Of a stretch of 64,000 nt of DNA, positions 32,480 to 41,137 are shown piece after piece. Both the position numbers and the translations under genes were made by a program. The notes beneath the pieces are model-generated. The model was given only the letters and a program-made list of their open reading frames with translations. It was not told the DNA's origin and did no database searches. Source of the DNA: Variovorax sp. V93 (GTDB lineage Bacteria; Pseudomonadota; Gammaproteobacteria; Burkholderiales; Burkholderiaceae_C). Numbering within the stretch: position 1 is the first letter of the stretch; each line of letters starts with the position of its first letter. The DNA is taken from NCBI RefSeq assembly GCF_041154485.1, contig NZ_AP028670.1:930001-994000 (forward strand). The letters run 5' to 3'.

Positions 32480-33838
32480 TCAGCCGAGCCAGGCCGCCTG
32501 CGCTGCCACGACACGGTCCACCGAAGCACCGCACTGGCCCAGGTAGGCCGCGGGGTCCGTCATGTCGCGGATCTCGTCGTCGGCGAGCAGCTGGCCGAGG
32601 CCCGCGTGCTGGCGCATCGCATCGGCGAAGCTCAGCTTCTGCGTGATGCCGTGCATCGAGGCTTCGTAGATCCATTCGTGCGCGGTCTGCTTGCCGACGC
32701 GCTCCGACAGCTCCAGCATCACGCGCTCCGAAAGCAGGTAGCCGCGCATGCGGTCGAGGTTGGCGGCCATCGCGTCGGCATTCACCTTCAGGCCCGCGAG
32801 CAGGTTCTTGGCCTGGAACAGCATGGCGCCGGCAATCAGGCAGCACTCGGGCAGCGCCTTCCATTCCATCTTCCAGGCGATGCCGTCGCGCTCGCCCTCC
32901 TGCACCATGCCCTCGACCATCATCGCGGCGTTGTAGCGCAGCGGACGCGAGAGGCCGGCCAGGTTCTCGGCCGAGGTCGGGTTGCGCTTGTGCGGCATGG
33001 TGGACGAGCCCAGCTTGCCTTCGGAGAAACCTTCCTCGACCTCGCCGAACTCGTTGCGCTGCATGTTGAAGAGTTCGTTGCCGATCTTCGACAGTGTGCT
33101 GCCCAGCATGGCGAGCAGGCCCGTGTATTCGGTGAAGCGGTCGCGCGCCGGTGCCCAGCTGATCGTGGGCACGCCCAGGCCGAGCTTCTTGAGCATCAGC
33201 GCTTCGAGCTCGATGGCCTTCGGGCCCAGCGAGGCCTGGCTGCCCACGGCGCCGGCCAGCATGCCGACCAGCACGCGCGGCGTGGCCTGCACCAGCCGCT
33301 CGTGGTGGCGGCCGAGTTCGTCGAGCCACACGGCGCACTTGTGGCCGAAGGTGATCGGCAGCGCCTGCACGCCGTGCGTGCGGCCTGCCATGGGCGTGTC
33401 GCGGTGGGCCACGGCCAGGCGGGCGAGTTCCCGGCCCACGGCCTGCAGGTCGCGCATCGCCACCGCATGGAATTCCTTGAGCTGCAGGGCGACGCCGGTG
33501 TCGACCACGTCCTGCGTGGTGGCACCGTAGTGCACCCATTCGCCGTTTTCCTTCGAGCAGGCGGCCTGCAATTGCTTCAACGCCGGCACCAGCGAATGCT
33601 TGATGCGGCGGATCTCGGCCGACATCGCGGCGATGTCGATGTGCTCGACCTTGGCCTTGCTCGCGATCTCCTTCGCGGCGGCGGCCGGGATGAGGCCCAG
33701 CTCGGCCTGCGCGGACGCCAGCGCGGCTTCGAAGTCGAGCCACTTCTGGATGCGGTTCTCCTCGCCGAAGATGGCGCGCAGTTCATCGGTGCCCCAGAGG
33801 TGCTGGAGCGATTGCATGTCGAAGACGGAAACGGGCAT
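32480..33838 (-). CDS. Fumarase/adenylosuccinate-lyase superfamily lyase
   Basis: A 452-aa homotetramer-type lyase. The superfamily signature GSSTMPHKRNP is at 277-287, with the catalytic serine at 278/279; GRTHGVQAL carries the conserved His155, and WVHYGATTQDVVDT is the substrate-loop box. Relatives include adenylosuccinate lyase and 3-carboxymuconate cycloisomerase. Because it is in a catabolic block with sulfur enzymes rather than purine or protocatechuate genes, I suspect a C-N or C-S lyase on a succinate-type adduct that releases fumarate. That last step is inference. It is 15 bp downstream of the FAD dehydrogenase gene. Confidence 0.85.
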   Translation of the reverse strand: MPVSVFDMQSLQHLWGTDELRAIFGEENRIQKWLDFEAALASAQAELGLIPAAAAKEIASKAKVEHIDIAAMSAEIRRIKHSLVPALKQLQAACSKENGEWVHYGATTQDVVDTGVALQLKEFHAVAMRDLQAVGRELARLAVAHRDTPMAGRTHGVQALPITFGHKCAVWLDELGRHHERLVQATPRVLVGMLAGAVGSQASLGPKAIELEALMLKKLGLGVPTISWAPARDRFTEYTGLLAMLGSTLSKIGNELFNMQRNEFGEVEEGFSEGKLGSSTMPHKRNPTSAENLAGLSRPLRYNAAMMVEGMVQEGERDGIAWKMEWKALPECCLIAGAMLFQAKNLLAGLKVNADAMAANLDRMRGYLLSERVMLELSERVGKQTAHEWIYEASMHGITQKLSFADAMRQHAGLGQLLADDEIRDMTDPAAYLGQCGASVDRVVAAQAAWLG

Positions 33839-33853
33839 GGAGGTCCTGGTGGT

Positions 33854-35332
33854 TCAGCGGAAGGTGAGGGGGTCCAGCAGCGCGCGCGGCAGCATGCGGC
33901 CTGGATTGAAGGTGTTGGCCGGATCCAGCGCGCGCTTGATCCGCGCCATGGCGGCCAGCGCGACCGGGTTCTTGTAGTGCATGAAGGCCGCCTGCTTCTG
34001 CCGCCCGATGCCGTGCTCCGCGGAGATGGAGCCGCCCAGCCGCGCGGCGGTGGCATGCACGACGTCGTGCACCGCCTCCTCGCGCGAGCGGAATTCGGCA
34101 TCGGCCATGCCGGCGGGCTTGCCCTGGTTGTAGTGCAGGTTGCCGTCGCCCACATGGCCGAAGCAGACGATGCGGATGCCGGGCATCAGCTGCTGCAGCG
34201 CTGCGCCGGCCTGCTCGATGAATTGGGGAATGCGCGAGATGGCAACGGCGATGTCGTGCTTGATCGACGGGCCTTCCAGCCGCTGGGCCTCGGGGATGTG
34301 CTCGCGCAGCGCCCAGAAGGCATGGGCCTGGCTGTCGGAAGCGGCGAGTGCGGCATCCGGCACCAGGCCGTCTTCCATCGCCGCGCCCAGCACCTCCTCC
34401 ACCGCGGGCCGCAGGTCCAGGCTCGCGGAAACCTCCGACACATCGAGCAGCACCGACCAGGGGCTCGCGCTGCCGAGCGGCGCGCGCATGCCGGGCGTGC
34501 CGTGCCGCAGCACCAGGCCCAGCGGCTCCTCGCCGATCAGCTCGAAGGCGGTCACGCGCTCGCCCACCGCATCGGTCAGGCGCGACAGCAGTTCCACCGC
34601 GGCCTGCGGGTCGCGCACCGCGGCCCAGGCCGTGACCACCTGGCGCGGCCGCGCAAAGAGCTTGAAGGTGGCGGCCGTCACGATGCCCAGCGTGCCTTCG
34701 CCGCCGATGAAGAGCTGCTTCAGGTCGTAGCCGGTGTTGTCCTTGCGCAGCGCGCCCAGCAGGTCGAGCACGCGGCCGTCGGCCAGCACCACTTCCAGGC
34801 CCAGCACCAGCTCGCGCGTGTTGCCGTAGCGCAGCACCTGTTCACCGCCGGCATTGGTCGAGACCACGCCGCCCACCGTGGCGCTGCCCTCGGAGGCCAG
34901 CGAGAGCGGGAACAGGCGGCCCGCCGCCTCGGCCGCGGCCTGCGCCTCGAGCACCGTGCAGCCGGCCTCGAGCGTGAGCGTGTTGTCCAGCGGATCCGCG
35001 CGGCGCACGGCGCGCATGCGCTCGAGGCTCAGCACCACCTCGGTCCCCGAATCGTCGGGCGTGGAGCCGCCGACCAGGCCGGTGTTGCCGCCCTGCGGCA
35101 CGATCGGCACGCCGGCGGCCGCACAGGCCGCGACCACGCGCGACACCTCATCGGTGCTGGCCGGGCGCACCACGGCGCGCGCGCTGCCGGGGAAGGTGCG
35201 GCGCCACTCGGCCTCGTAGCGGGCCCTGTCGGCGGCGGCCGTCAGCACGTGGGCAGAACCCACGATGCCGGACAGCATCTCGGCCAGCGCGTCGGTGGCC
35301 GGGGCGGCGGGAATGTCGATGGTCGCGGTCAT
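33854..35332 (-). CDS. FAD-binding 2-hydroxyacid dehydrogenase (D-lactate/D-2-hydroxyglutarate type)
   Basis: A 492-aa VAO-family flavoprotein. PIVPQGGNTGLVGGSTPDDS is the FAD-binding motif, and SEGSATVGGVVSTNAGG, FGHVGDGNLHYN and ISAEHGIGRQK follow. It resembles D-2-hydroxyglutarate/D-malate-type dehydrogenases more than GlcD. It is the first gene of the minus-strand operon 35332-28224 and is divergent from the IclR regulator, sharing a 175-bp promoter region with a strong palindrome. It may supply or remove the 2-keto/2-hydroxy acid that the lyase makes. Confidence 0.88.
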   Translation of the reverse strand: MTATIDIPAAPATDALAEMLSGIVGSAHVLTAAADRARYEAEWRRTFPGSARAVVRPASTDEVSRVVAACAAAGVPIVPQGGNTGLVGGSTPDDSGTEVVLSLERMRAVRRADPLDNTLTLEAGCTVLEAQAAAEAAGRLFPLSLASEGSATVGGVVSTNAGGEQVLRYGNTRELVLGLEVVLADGRVLDLLGALRKDNTGYDLKQLFIGGEGTLGIVTAATFKLFARPRQVVTAWAAVRDPQAAVELLSRLTDAVGERVTAFELIGEEPLGLVLRHGTPGMRAPLGSASPWSVLLDVSEVSASLDLRPAVEEVLGAAMEDGLVPDAALAASDSQAHAFWALREHIPEAQRLEGPSIKHDIAVAISRIPQFIEQAGAALQQLMPGIRIVCFGHVGDGNLHYNQGKPAGMADAEFRSREEAVHDVVHATAARLGGSISAEHGIGRQKQAAFMHYKNPVALAAMARIKRALDPANTFNPGRMLPRALLDPLTFR

Positions 35333-35397
35333 GCAGAAGGCGGGTGGGCTTCTCGGCCAAGCTGGCACGAGGGCAGGAATGTCTCTTTGTCGATTTG

Positions 35398-35422
35398 CTG
35401 TATTTCATTGATTGAAATACAG
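35398..35422. promoter_or_regulatory. Perfect palindrome in the IclR divergent promoter
   Basis: CTGTATTTCA (35398-35407) and TGAAATACAG (35413-35422) are exact inverted 10-bp arms around TTGAT. It lies in an AT-rich patch between the FAD dehydrogenase and iclR genes. A related ATTTCATT element occurs at 37260-37276. IclR-family regulators bind such palindromes, so this is probably the operator of both divergent units. Confidence 0.7.
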
Positions 35423-35507
35423 TTCAATAAACAAAATTCTAGGCGGGCGCGCGACGCACTGTCAACCGGGTCGGTCCCGACGCGGCAATCGCACACAATC
35501 TGCTCCC

Positions 35508-36329
35508 ATGAGATCTACCCCTGCTTCGAAGAAGACATCGGACGCGGCCCCGGTTCGCAAGACGGCGCGGCGCGCATCGGACGCCGCCTCGCCCGTCGAG
35601 GCGCCGGCTCCCGAGGTGGCGCCCAGTGCGCCGCAGCCGCCCTCCGGCGTGCTCGAGCGCGGCCTGTCGATCCTCGAATGCTTCACCGAAGACCGGCTGC
35701 GCCTGAAGCTGCGCGAGCTGGCCGACTGCACGGGCCTGGACAAGGCCACGCTGCTGCGGCTGCTCGGCGTGCTGGTGCGCGCCCGCATGGTCCACCGCTT
35801 CGACGACGGCGCCTACGCGCCCGGCCCGGCGCTGCTGCACATGGGCATGCTCTACCGGCGCACCTTCGACATCGGCACGCGGCTGCAGCCGGTGCTGCAG
35901 GAGGTGATGCGGCAGACCGGCGAGACGGTGGCCTTCTACGTGCGCGACGGCGACGAGCGCGTCTGCCTCTACCGCGAGAACAGCAGCAACGAAGTGCGCC
36001 ACCATGTGGAGGTGGGCGCGCGGCTCAAGCTTTCGGCCGGCGGCTCGTCCTCGCACGTGCTGCGCTATTTCACGGGCGGCAGCACGCCGCATGCAGAGGC
36101 CATTGCGCGCGACGGCTTCGCCATCACGCGCGAGGAGCGGGTGCCGCAGATCGCGTCGGTGGCCGTGCCGGTGTTCGACAGCGATGGCGCCTTCCAGGGC
36201 GCGCTGGTGGTGATCGGCCTCGCGCAGCGGCAGAGCGCGACGGCCCAGCGCAAGGCCGTGCAGGTGGCGCAGAAGGCGCTGGTGCAGCAGGGCTTCAGCA
36301 ACCGCCCGCCGCGCGACTGGCGCCGGTAG
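35508..36329 (+). CDS. IclR family transcriptional regulator
   Basis: A 273-aa regulator with an Ala/Pro-rich N-terminal tail of about 45 residues. The winged HTH follows (VLERGLSILECF, then LKLRELADCTGLDKATLLRL), then the GAF-like effector domain with YRENSSNEVRHHVEVGARL and the SSSHVLRYF region. It is divergent from the FAD-lyase-TctC-sulfurtransferase-Mo operon and is flanked on the other side by the metallo-hydrolase gene. It is the natural candidate regulator for the whole 28.2-38.7 kb block. Confidence 0.9.
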   Translation: MRSTPASKKTSDAAPVRKTARRASDAASPVEAPAPEVAPSAPQPPSGVLERGLSILECFTEDRLRLKLRELADCTGLDKATLLRLLGVLVRARMVHRFDDGAYAPGPALLHMGMLYRRTFDIGTRLQPVLQEVMRQTGETVAFYVRDGDERVCLYRENSSNEVRHHVEVGARLKLSAGGSSSHVLRYFTGGSTPHAEAIARDGFAITREERVPQIASVAVPVFDSDGAFQGALVVIGLAQRQSATAQRKAVQVAQKALVQQGFSNRPPRDWRR

Positions 36330-36341
36330 CGCGCGCGGGGC

Positions 36342-37214
36342 TCACAGCCGGTCGACCGGGATCTTCAGGTAGGCGGTGCCGTTGGCATCGGGCGGCGGCA
36401 TGCGGCCCGCGCGCATGTTGACCTGCACCGCCGGCAGCATCAGTGCCGGCAGCGCCAGGGTGGCGTCGCGCGCCCGGCGGCGCGCGACGAAGTCGGCCTC
36501 GGGCACGCCGTCGCGCACATGGATGTTGCCCGCGCGCTGCGCGGCGACCGTGGTGCGGCAGGCGGCCTCCCGCCCCGCGGGCGGATAGTCGTGGCAGAGG
36601 TAGAGCAGGGTCTGCGGCGGCAGCGCGAGCAGCCGGCGGATCGAGCGGAACAGCGTGGGCGCATCGCCGCCCGGGAAGTCGCAGCGGGCGGTGCCCAGGT
36701 CGGGCATGAACAGCGTGTCGCCGACGAACACCGCGTCCGGGCCGCCGGCCGGGTCGGCGATGCGGTAGGCCACGTCGGCCGGCGTGTGGCCGGGCACGTG
36801 CAGCGCCTGCGCCTGCAGCCGGCCGATGGCGAAGGCCTCGCCATCGGCGAACAGCCGGTTGAACTGCGAACCGTCCGCCGCCATGTCGGCTGCATTGAAG
36901 ATGCCGCGGAATTCGCGCTGCACGGCGGTGATGCCCGCGCCGATCGCCAGCGTGCCGCCGAAGCGCTGCTGCAGCCAGGGCGCGCCGGACAGGTGGTCCG
37001 CATGCGCATGCGTCTCCAGCAGCCACTGCAGCTGCAGGCCCCGTGCCTCGACGTGCGCCGCCACGGCCTCGGCCGGACGCGCATCGGTGCGGCCGGAATG
37101 CATGTCGAAGCCCAGCACCGGGTCGATCACCGCGCAGGCCCCGGCGCCGTCGTCGACCACATGGGAGAAGGTGGAAGTGGCCGCATCGAAGAAGGAACGG
37201 ATGGACAGGCTCAT
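36342..37214 (-). CDS. Metallo-beta-lactamase-fold hydrolase (persulfide dioxygenase/Blh-like)
   Basis: A 290-aa MBL-fold protein. The metal motif THAHADHLSG (68-77), PGHTPADVAY and GDTLFMPDLGTARCDFPGG are characteristic of the ETHE1/Blh subgroup rather than true glyoxalase II; ETHE1-type enzymes oxidise glutathione persulfide to sulfite with one ferrous iron. The ATG at 37214 follows GAGGAA. It is divergent from the MmgE/PrpD gene and converges on the iclR gene. With the nearby sulfurtransferase, it suggests disposal of sulfane sulfur. Confidence 0.82.
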   Translation of the reverse strand: MSLSIRSFFDAATSTFSHVVDDGAGACAVIDPVLGFDMHSGRTDARPAEAVAAHVEARGLQLQWLLETHAHADHLSGAPWLQQRFGGTLAIGAGITAVQREFRGIFNAADMAADGSQFNRLFADGEAFAIGRLQAQALHVPGHTPADVAYRIADPAGGPDAVFVGDTLFMPDLGTARCDFPGGDAPTLFRSIRRLLALPPQTLLYLCHDYPPAGREAACRTTVAAQRAGNIHVRDGVPEADFVARRRARDATLALPALMLPAVQVNMRAGRMPPPDANGTAYLKIPVDRL

Positions 37215-37240
37215 GGGGCGGATTCCTCGCAACTCGTTGC

Positions 37241-37276
37241 ATTTTATATAATGATCCAGATTTCATTCAATAAAAT
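37241..37276. promoter_or_regulatory. AT-rich divergent promoter region with near-palindrome
   Basis: ATTTCATT-C-AATAAAAT (37260-37276) is an inverted repeat with one mismatched pair, preceded by ATTTTATATAATGA. ATTTCATT and TTCAATAAA also occur at the iclR promoter (35402-35431), so the two regions share sequence words. It lies between the divergent metallo-hydrolase and MmgE/PrpD genes and is a likely second IclR site. Confidence 0.5.
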
Positions 37277-37285
37277 TACCTTGCC

Positions 37286-38680
37286 GTGATCGCAGCTCCC
37301 ATTTCCGATGTCCTGCCGGAATCCGTGCTGGTGGCGCACCTGTTGCGCCAGGCGTCGCAGCCACTGGCCGCCGCCACGCGCGCGCGGCTCGCGCAGGCGC
37401 TGCTGGACTGGTTCACGGCCGGCTGGTCGGCGCAGGACATGCCCGCCGCCGCCACGCTGCGCGGCCTGGCGCAGACGCTGATGCCCGGTGCGGGCGAGGC
37501 GGCGCTGTTCGGCGGCCAGGGCGCCACGCCGCTGGCGGCCGGCTTCGCCAATGCCGGCATCGCGCACCTTCGCGAGATCGACGATGCGCACCGCGCGGCC
37601 ATGCTGCATCCGGGAGTGGTCGCGATCACGCCGGTGCTCGCGCTGGCGTCCTCGCTCGGGCTCACGCACGAGCGCGCCGCGCGCGCCATCGTGGCCGGCT
37701 ACGAGGTCGCGCTGCGCCTGGGCGAGGCGCTGGGCGCGCGCCATGCGGGCCTGTTCCATGCCACCGCCACGGCGGGCGCGGTAGGCGCGGCCGCTGCGGC
37801 CGGCATGGCGATGGGGCTCGATGCGCCGCGGCTGCACCATGCGCTGGGCATCGCCGCGACGCAGGCGGCCGGCCTCTGGCAGCTGGTCGACGACGATGCG
37901 CACGAATCCAAGTCGCTGCATCCCGCGTTCGCGGTGCGCAACGGCATGACGGCGGCGTTTGCCGCGCGGGCCGGCCTGCCGGGCGCGCGCGCCTTCTTCA
38001 CCGGCCGGCGCGGCATGTACGCCGCACTGGCGGGCGAGGGGCCGTTGGCAGCCGTCGCTGAAGGACTCGATGCGCCCGAGCGGCTGCACACCGCCACCAT
38101 CAAGGCCTGGCCGGCGTGCGCGATGCTGTTCACGCCGCTCGACGCGACGCGCGCGTTGATCGAGGAACACCGCATCGGGGCCGCCGACGTGCAGGCGATG
38201 GAGATCGAGATCTTTCCGCATGCGCTCAAGATCGCAGGCGTGCAGTGGCCCGCCAGGCCGGCCGAGGCGAGCTTCTGCCTGCGCTACCTGCTCGCGGTGC
38301 TGCTGGAGAAAGGAGGCGTGCTCGGCATCGCCGACACGGAAGCCCCCGATCTTGACAGCCCGAGCCTGCGCGCCCTGGCCGCGCGCATGCAGGTGCGGCC
38401 GAACGAGGAGTTCCAGCGCGCGTTCCCGCAGCGCCGCCCGAGCCGCGTGACCCTCATGCTGCGCGATGGAAGGCAGATCAGCGCCTACCGCGATCTGCGC
38501 CGCGGCGACCCCGAAGACCCGTACAACTGGGCCGGCCTGCAGCAGCGCATGCGCAGCTTCGCGCCCGCCATGGACGAGGCGCAGGCCGCCGCACTGGTGA
38601 GGTGGTGCGAGGGCTTCACCTCACCAGCGCAGGACGCCTTGCCCTGTGCGCCGGCCGGCGCGCTGTTCGGCGCAGCCTAG
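37286..38680 (+). CDS. MmgE/PrpD family protein
   Basis: A 464-aa protein of the 2-methylcitrate dehydratase (PrpD)/MmgE/IDS-epimerase fold. FANAGIAHLREIDDAHRAAM is the active-site loop region, and GYEVALRLG, HATATAGAVGAAAAAGMAMG and the C-terminal second domain are present. The start is a GTG at 37286. These enzymes dehydrate or isomerise hydroxylated tricarboxylic or succinate-type acids. No prpB or prpC is nearby, so a methylcitrate role is unlikely; it may act on an adduct in the IclR-associated pathway. Confidence 0.85.
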   Translation: MIAAPISDVLPESVLVAHLLRQASQPLAAATRARLAQALLDWFTAGWSAQDMPAAATLRGLAQTLMPGAGEAALFGGQGATPLAAGFANAGIAHLREIDDAHRAAMLHPGVVAITPVLALASSLGLTHERAARAIVAGYEVALRLGEALGARHAGLFHATATAGAVGAAAAAGMAMGLDAPRLHHALGIAATQAAGLWQLVDDDAHESKSLHPAFAVRNGMTAAFAARAGLPGARAFFTGRRGMYAALAGEGPLAAVAEGLDAPERLHTATIKAWPACAMLFTPLDATRALIEEHRIGAADVQAMEIEIFPHALKIAGVQWPARPAEASFCLRYLLAVLLEKGGVLGIADTEAPDLDSPSLRALAARMQVRPNEEFQRAFPQRRPSRVTLMLRDGRQISAYRDLRRGDPEDPYNWAGLQQRMRSFAPAMDEAQAAALVRWCEGFTSPAQDALPCAPAGALFGAA

Positions 38681-38684
38681 CGCG

Positions 38685-38701
38685 GCCCCCGGCACCGGGG
38701 C
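38685..38701. terminator. Possible bidirectional terminator hairpin
   Basis: GCCCC (38685-38689) and GGGGC (38697-38701) pair, with an inner CGG/CCG pairing, between convergent MmgE/PrpD and LysR genes. No U tract follows on either strand. Confidence 0.35.
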
Positions 38702-38736
38702 GGCGCCATGGCTCCGCCGCGTTCAGGTGGCCAAGC

Positions 38737-39669
38737 TCAGCCCGGCAAGCCGGCCTTGATCCGGGCCGCCAGGCCATCGGCCGCTGCGTGCATTGCATCC
38801 CAGAGGCACACGGCAGCACGCGTGTGGTAGCGGTTGAGCGAACGTATCAGGCAGGCCGTTCGCGCGAGCGTGGGATCATCGATGGCGACGGCGCCGCGCA
38901 CATCGAGGCTCAATGCCGTGGCCGCATTCACCACGGCCGTCATGCCCCGGTGGCGCACGGCATGCACCAGGTCTTCCTGGGCATCGGACTCGAAGCGGAC
39001 CTGCGGCCTGAGGCCTTGCGCGGCAAACAGGCTGTCGATCCGGCGGCGCATGGCGTATTCGGGCGGCAGCAGCGCCAGCGGCTCGCCGGCGAGTTCGGCC
39101 AGCGCCATGGGACGCCGCCGCCTGCCCGATCGCACGGCGACATAGGGTTCGGCAAAGCAGGGCTGGACATCCATGTCCGGGCGGTCCGACGCATCGAAGG
39201 TGACGGCGAAATCCAGGTCGCCGCGCGCGACCCCTTCGGCCAGCGCCGATACCGTGCGGCGGGACATCGAGATGGACAGGTCCGGCCAGCGCGCCTGCGC
39301 CGCACGCACCACCGGCGCCACCCAGCAGCTGCCGTACGACTGGACCAGGCCGATGCGCACGGTGCCCGAAACGGCAGCGGAACGATCGCTCGCGGCGCGC
39401 AGCGCCGCCTGGAGATCTCCCATGGTGGCGGTGATGCGCCGATGCAGTTGCAGCGCTTGCTGCGTGGGAATGGCCCGCCGGCCCACGCGGTCGAAGAGGC
39501 GCAGGCCCAGGGCCGACTCGAAGGCGGCGATCTGCTCGGACAGCGCGGGCTGCGAGATCGAGCATTCGCTGGCCGCCTTGCCGAAGCTGTCGGCCCGGAT
39601 GACTGCGTTGAAATAGCGAAGCTGGCGCAGCGAGACGAGTTCCAGCGGATCGCGGGCACGACGGGACAT
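38737..39669 (-). CDS. LysR family transcriptional regulator
   Basis: A 310-aa LysR protein. The HTH segment is SLRQLRYFNAVIRADSFGKA and ISQPALSEQIAAFE; the effector domain includes GTVRIGLVQSYGSCWVAPVV and a LALLPPEYAMRRRID loop as in CynR/NAC-like members. It is divergent from a TctC gene with a 98-bp gap, the usual layout for a LysR that controls an uptake gene. Confidence 0.9.
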   Translation of the reverse strand: MSRRARDPLELVSLRQLRYFNAVIRADSFGKAASECSISQPALSEQIAAFESALGLRLFDRVGRRAIPTQQALQLHRRITATMGDLQAALRAASDRSAAVSGTVRIGLVQSYGSCWVAPVVRAAQARWPDLSISMSRRTVSALAEGVARGDLDFAVTFDASDRPDMDVQPCFAEPYVAVRSGRRRRPMALAELAGEPLALLPPEYAMRRRIDSLFAAQGLRPQVRFESDAQEDLVHAVRHRGMTAVVNAATALSLDVRGAVAIDDPTLARTACLIRSLNRYHTRAAVCLWDAMHAAADGLAARIKAGLPG

Positions 39670-39767
39670 ATTGATAGGTTTTTCCGAAGAATATCGAGGA
39701 TAGAACCGATTTGATCAATTCCCTCCTATCCGTGACATTGGGATGTACCCAAGCAACCCCGAGAATC

Positions 39768-40745
39768 ATGCAGACACGCCGACACTTCATCCAAGGCGCC
39801 GCGGCAATGGCCACGGCCGGCAGTTCGTGGACCGCAGCGATTGCGCAGGGCTTTCCGGCAAAGCCCATCCGCATCGTCTGTCCCTACCCGCCCGGTGCCA
39901 CTACGGATGCGATCTCCCGCCTGATGGCCACGGCGCTCCAGACCACGAGCGGCGCCACGGTGCTCGTCGACAACCGCGACGGCGCGGGCGGCAACATCGG
40001 GACCGAGGCCGTGGCCCGCGGCGATGCCGATGGCTACACCCTGCTGCTCGGCGCGCTGGGGCCGCTGAGCGCGAACGAGGCCCTATACCCCCGGCTTGGC
40101 TTCAACCCCGGGCGGGACTTCAAGCCGCTGGCGCTCGCTGCGGTGGTGCCGCTGATCATGGTGGCGCACCCGTCGTTTCCCGCAGCCACGCCGGCCGAAG
40201 CTGTCAAGCTGCTGCGTGCGAACCCCGGGAAATACGCTTACGCATCGGCCGGCAACGGCACGCCGCAGCATCTCGCCGGTGAACTGTTCAAGCAGGTCAC
40301 CGCCACCGACTTCGTGCATGTGCCGTACAGGGGCTCGGGCCCGGCGCTCAACGACGCCATGGGCGGGCAGGTCCAGCTGCTGTTCGAGGCCTCGCCTGCC
40401 GTGCTGCAGCACATCAAGTCCGGGCGGTTGAAGGCACTGGCCGTCACCACCCGCGAACGGATCGCAGGCTTGCCCGGGGTACCGACATTGAAGGAGTCCG
40501 GCATTGATGCCGATATCGGCGGCTGGTACGGCTTCCTCGCCCCCGCGGCCACGCCCGCCGACAGGGTGGCCTGGCTGTCGGAGCAGATGCGGCGTGCCCT
40601 GGCCGATCCGCTCGTGCAGACGCGCCTGGCAGACCTGGGATCGCAGAAGGTCGACAGCTCGCCGCAGGCGTTCGCCCGGCTGATCGACGCCGAGCGGGCG
40701 CGCTGGGGCCAGTTGATCCGCGAACGCGGGATAAGGCTCGACTGA
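39768..40745 (+). CDS. TctC/Bug substrate-binding protein
   Basis: A 325-aa binding protein with a twin-arginine-like leader (MQTRRHFIQGAAAMATAG) and Bug motifs RIVCPYPPGATTDAISRLM, VLVDNRDGAGG and ADGYTLLLG. The stop codon shares one base with the start of the isomerase gene (TGATG), so the two are coupled. It is probably controlled by the divergent LysR regulator. Confidence 0.9.
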   Translation: MQTRRHFIQGAAAMATAGSSWTAAIAQGFPAKPIRIVCPYPPGATTDAISRLMATALQTTSGATVLVDNRDGAGGNIGTEAVARGDADGYTLLLGALGPLSANEALYPRLGFNPGRDFKPLALAAVVPLIMVAHPSFPAATPAEAVKLLRANPGKYAYASAGNGTPQHLAGELFKQVTATDFVHVPYRGSGPALNDAMGGQVQLLFEASPAVLQHIKSGRLKALAVTTRERIAGLPGVPTLKESGIDADIGGWYGFLAPAATPADRVAWLSEQMRRALADPLVQTRLADLGSQKVDSSPQAFARLIDAERARWGQLIRERGIRLD

Positions 40746-41137
40746 TGCCGCACCTGCATATCGAAGTCAGCGCGGACCTGGCCGCCGCATTGCACTGGAA
40801 GCAGCTGGCTCGCGACATCCACCTCGACCTGGCCGCCCGCGAATGGGCCGACATCGGCGACCTGAAGACACGGGTCCTGGTTTGCGCCGATACCCTGTCG
40901 GGCCAGGATGGCGGCGCGCAGCAACTGGTGGCGACCTTGATCCTCACCCGGGCGCGTGCGCCCGAGCTGCAGCGCGCCATGAGGGACCGAGTGATGGCGC
41001 ACCTGGAACAGGCCGTGGGTGCGTTGCGGCCCGTGCATTGGGTCCAGTGCTGCGTCTTCATCCAGGCCACACCCAGGGACGACTATGCGAAGCGGCAGTG
41101 GAACGCGCCGGCCGCGCTGCTCCCGCGCGTGCGATGA
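40745..41137 (+). CDS. 5-carboxymethyl-2-hydroxymuconate isomerase-like protein
   Basis: A 130-aa protein of the CHMI family, in the tautomerase superfamily. The N-terminus MPHLHIEVSADL provides the catalytic Pro exposed after Met removal. In the homoprotocatechuate pathway this enzyme ketonises 5-carboxymethyl-2-hydroxymuconate, but no other pathway gene is nearby. Coupling to a TctC gene suggests that it acts on an imported unsaturated dicarboxylic acid. Confidence 0.82.
   Translation: MPHLHIEVSADLAAALHWKQLARDIHLDLAAREWADIGDLKTRVLVCADTLSGQDGGAQQLVATLILTRARAPELQRAMRDRVMAHLEQAVGALRPVHWVQCCVFIQATPRDDYAKRQWNAPAALLPRVR

Noticed and set aside
36342..37214. Assignment as glyoxalase II
   Set aside because: The GTARCDFPGG segment and sulfur-enzyme context fit ETHE1/Blh-type persulfide dioxygenases better; the true activity is still unproved.
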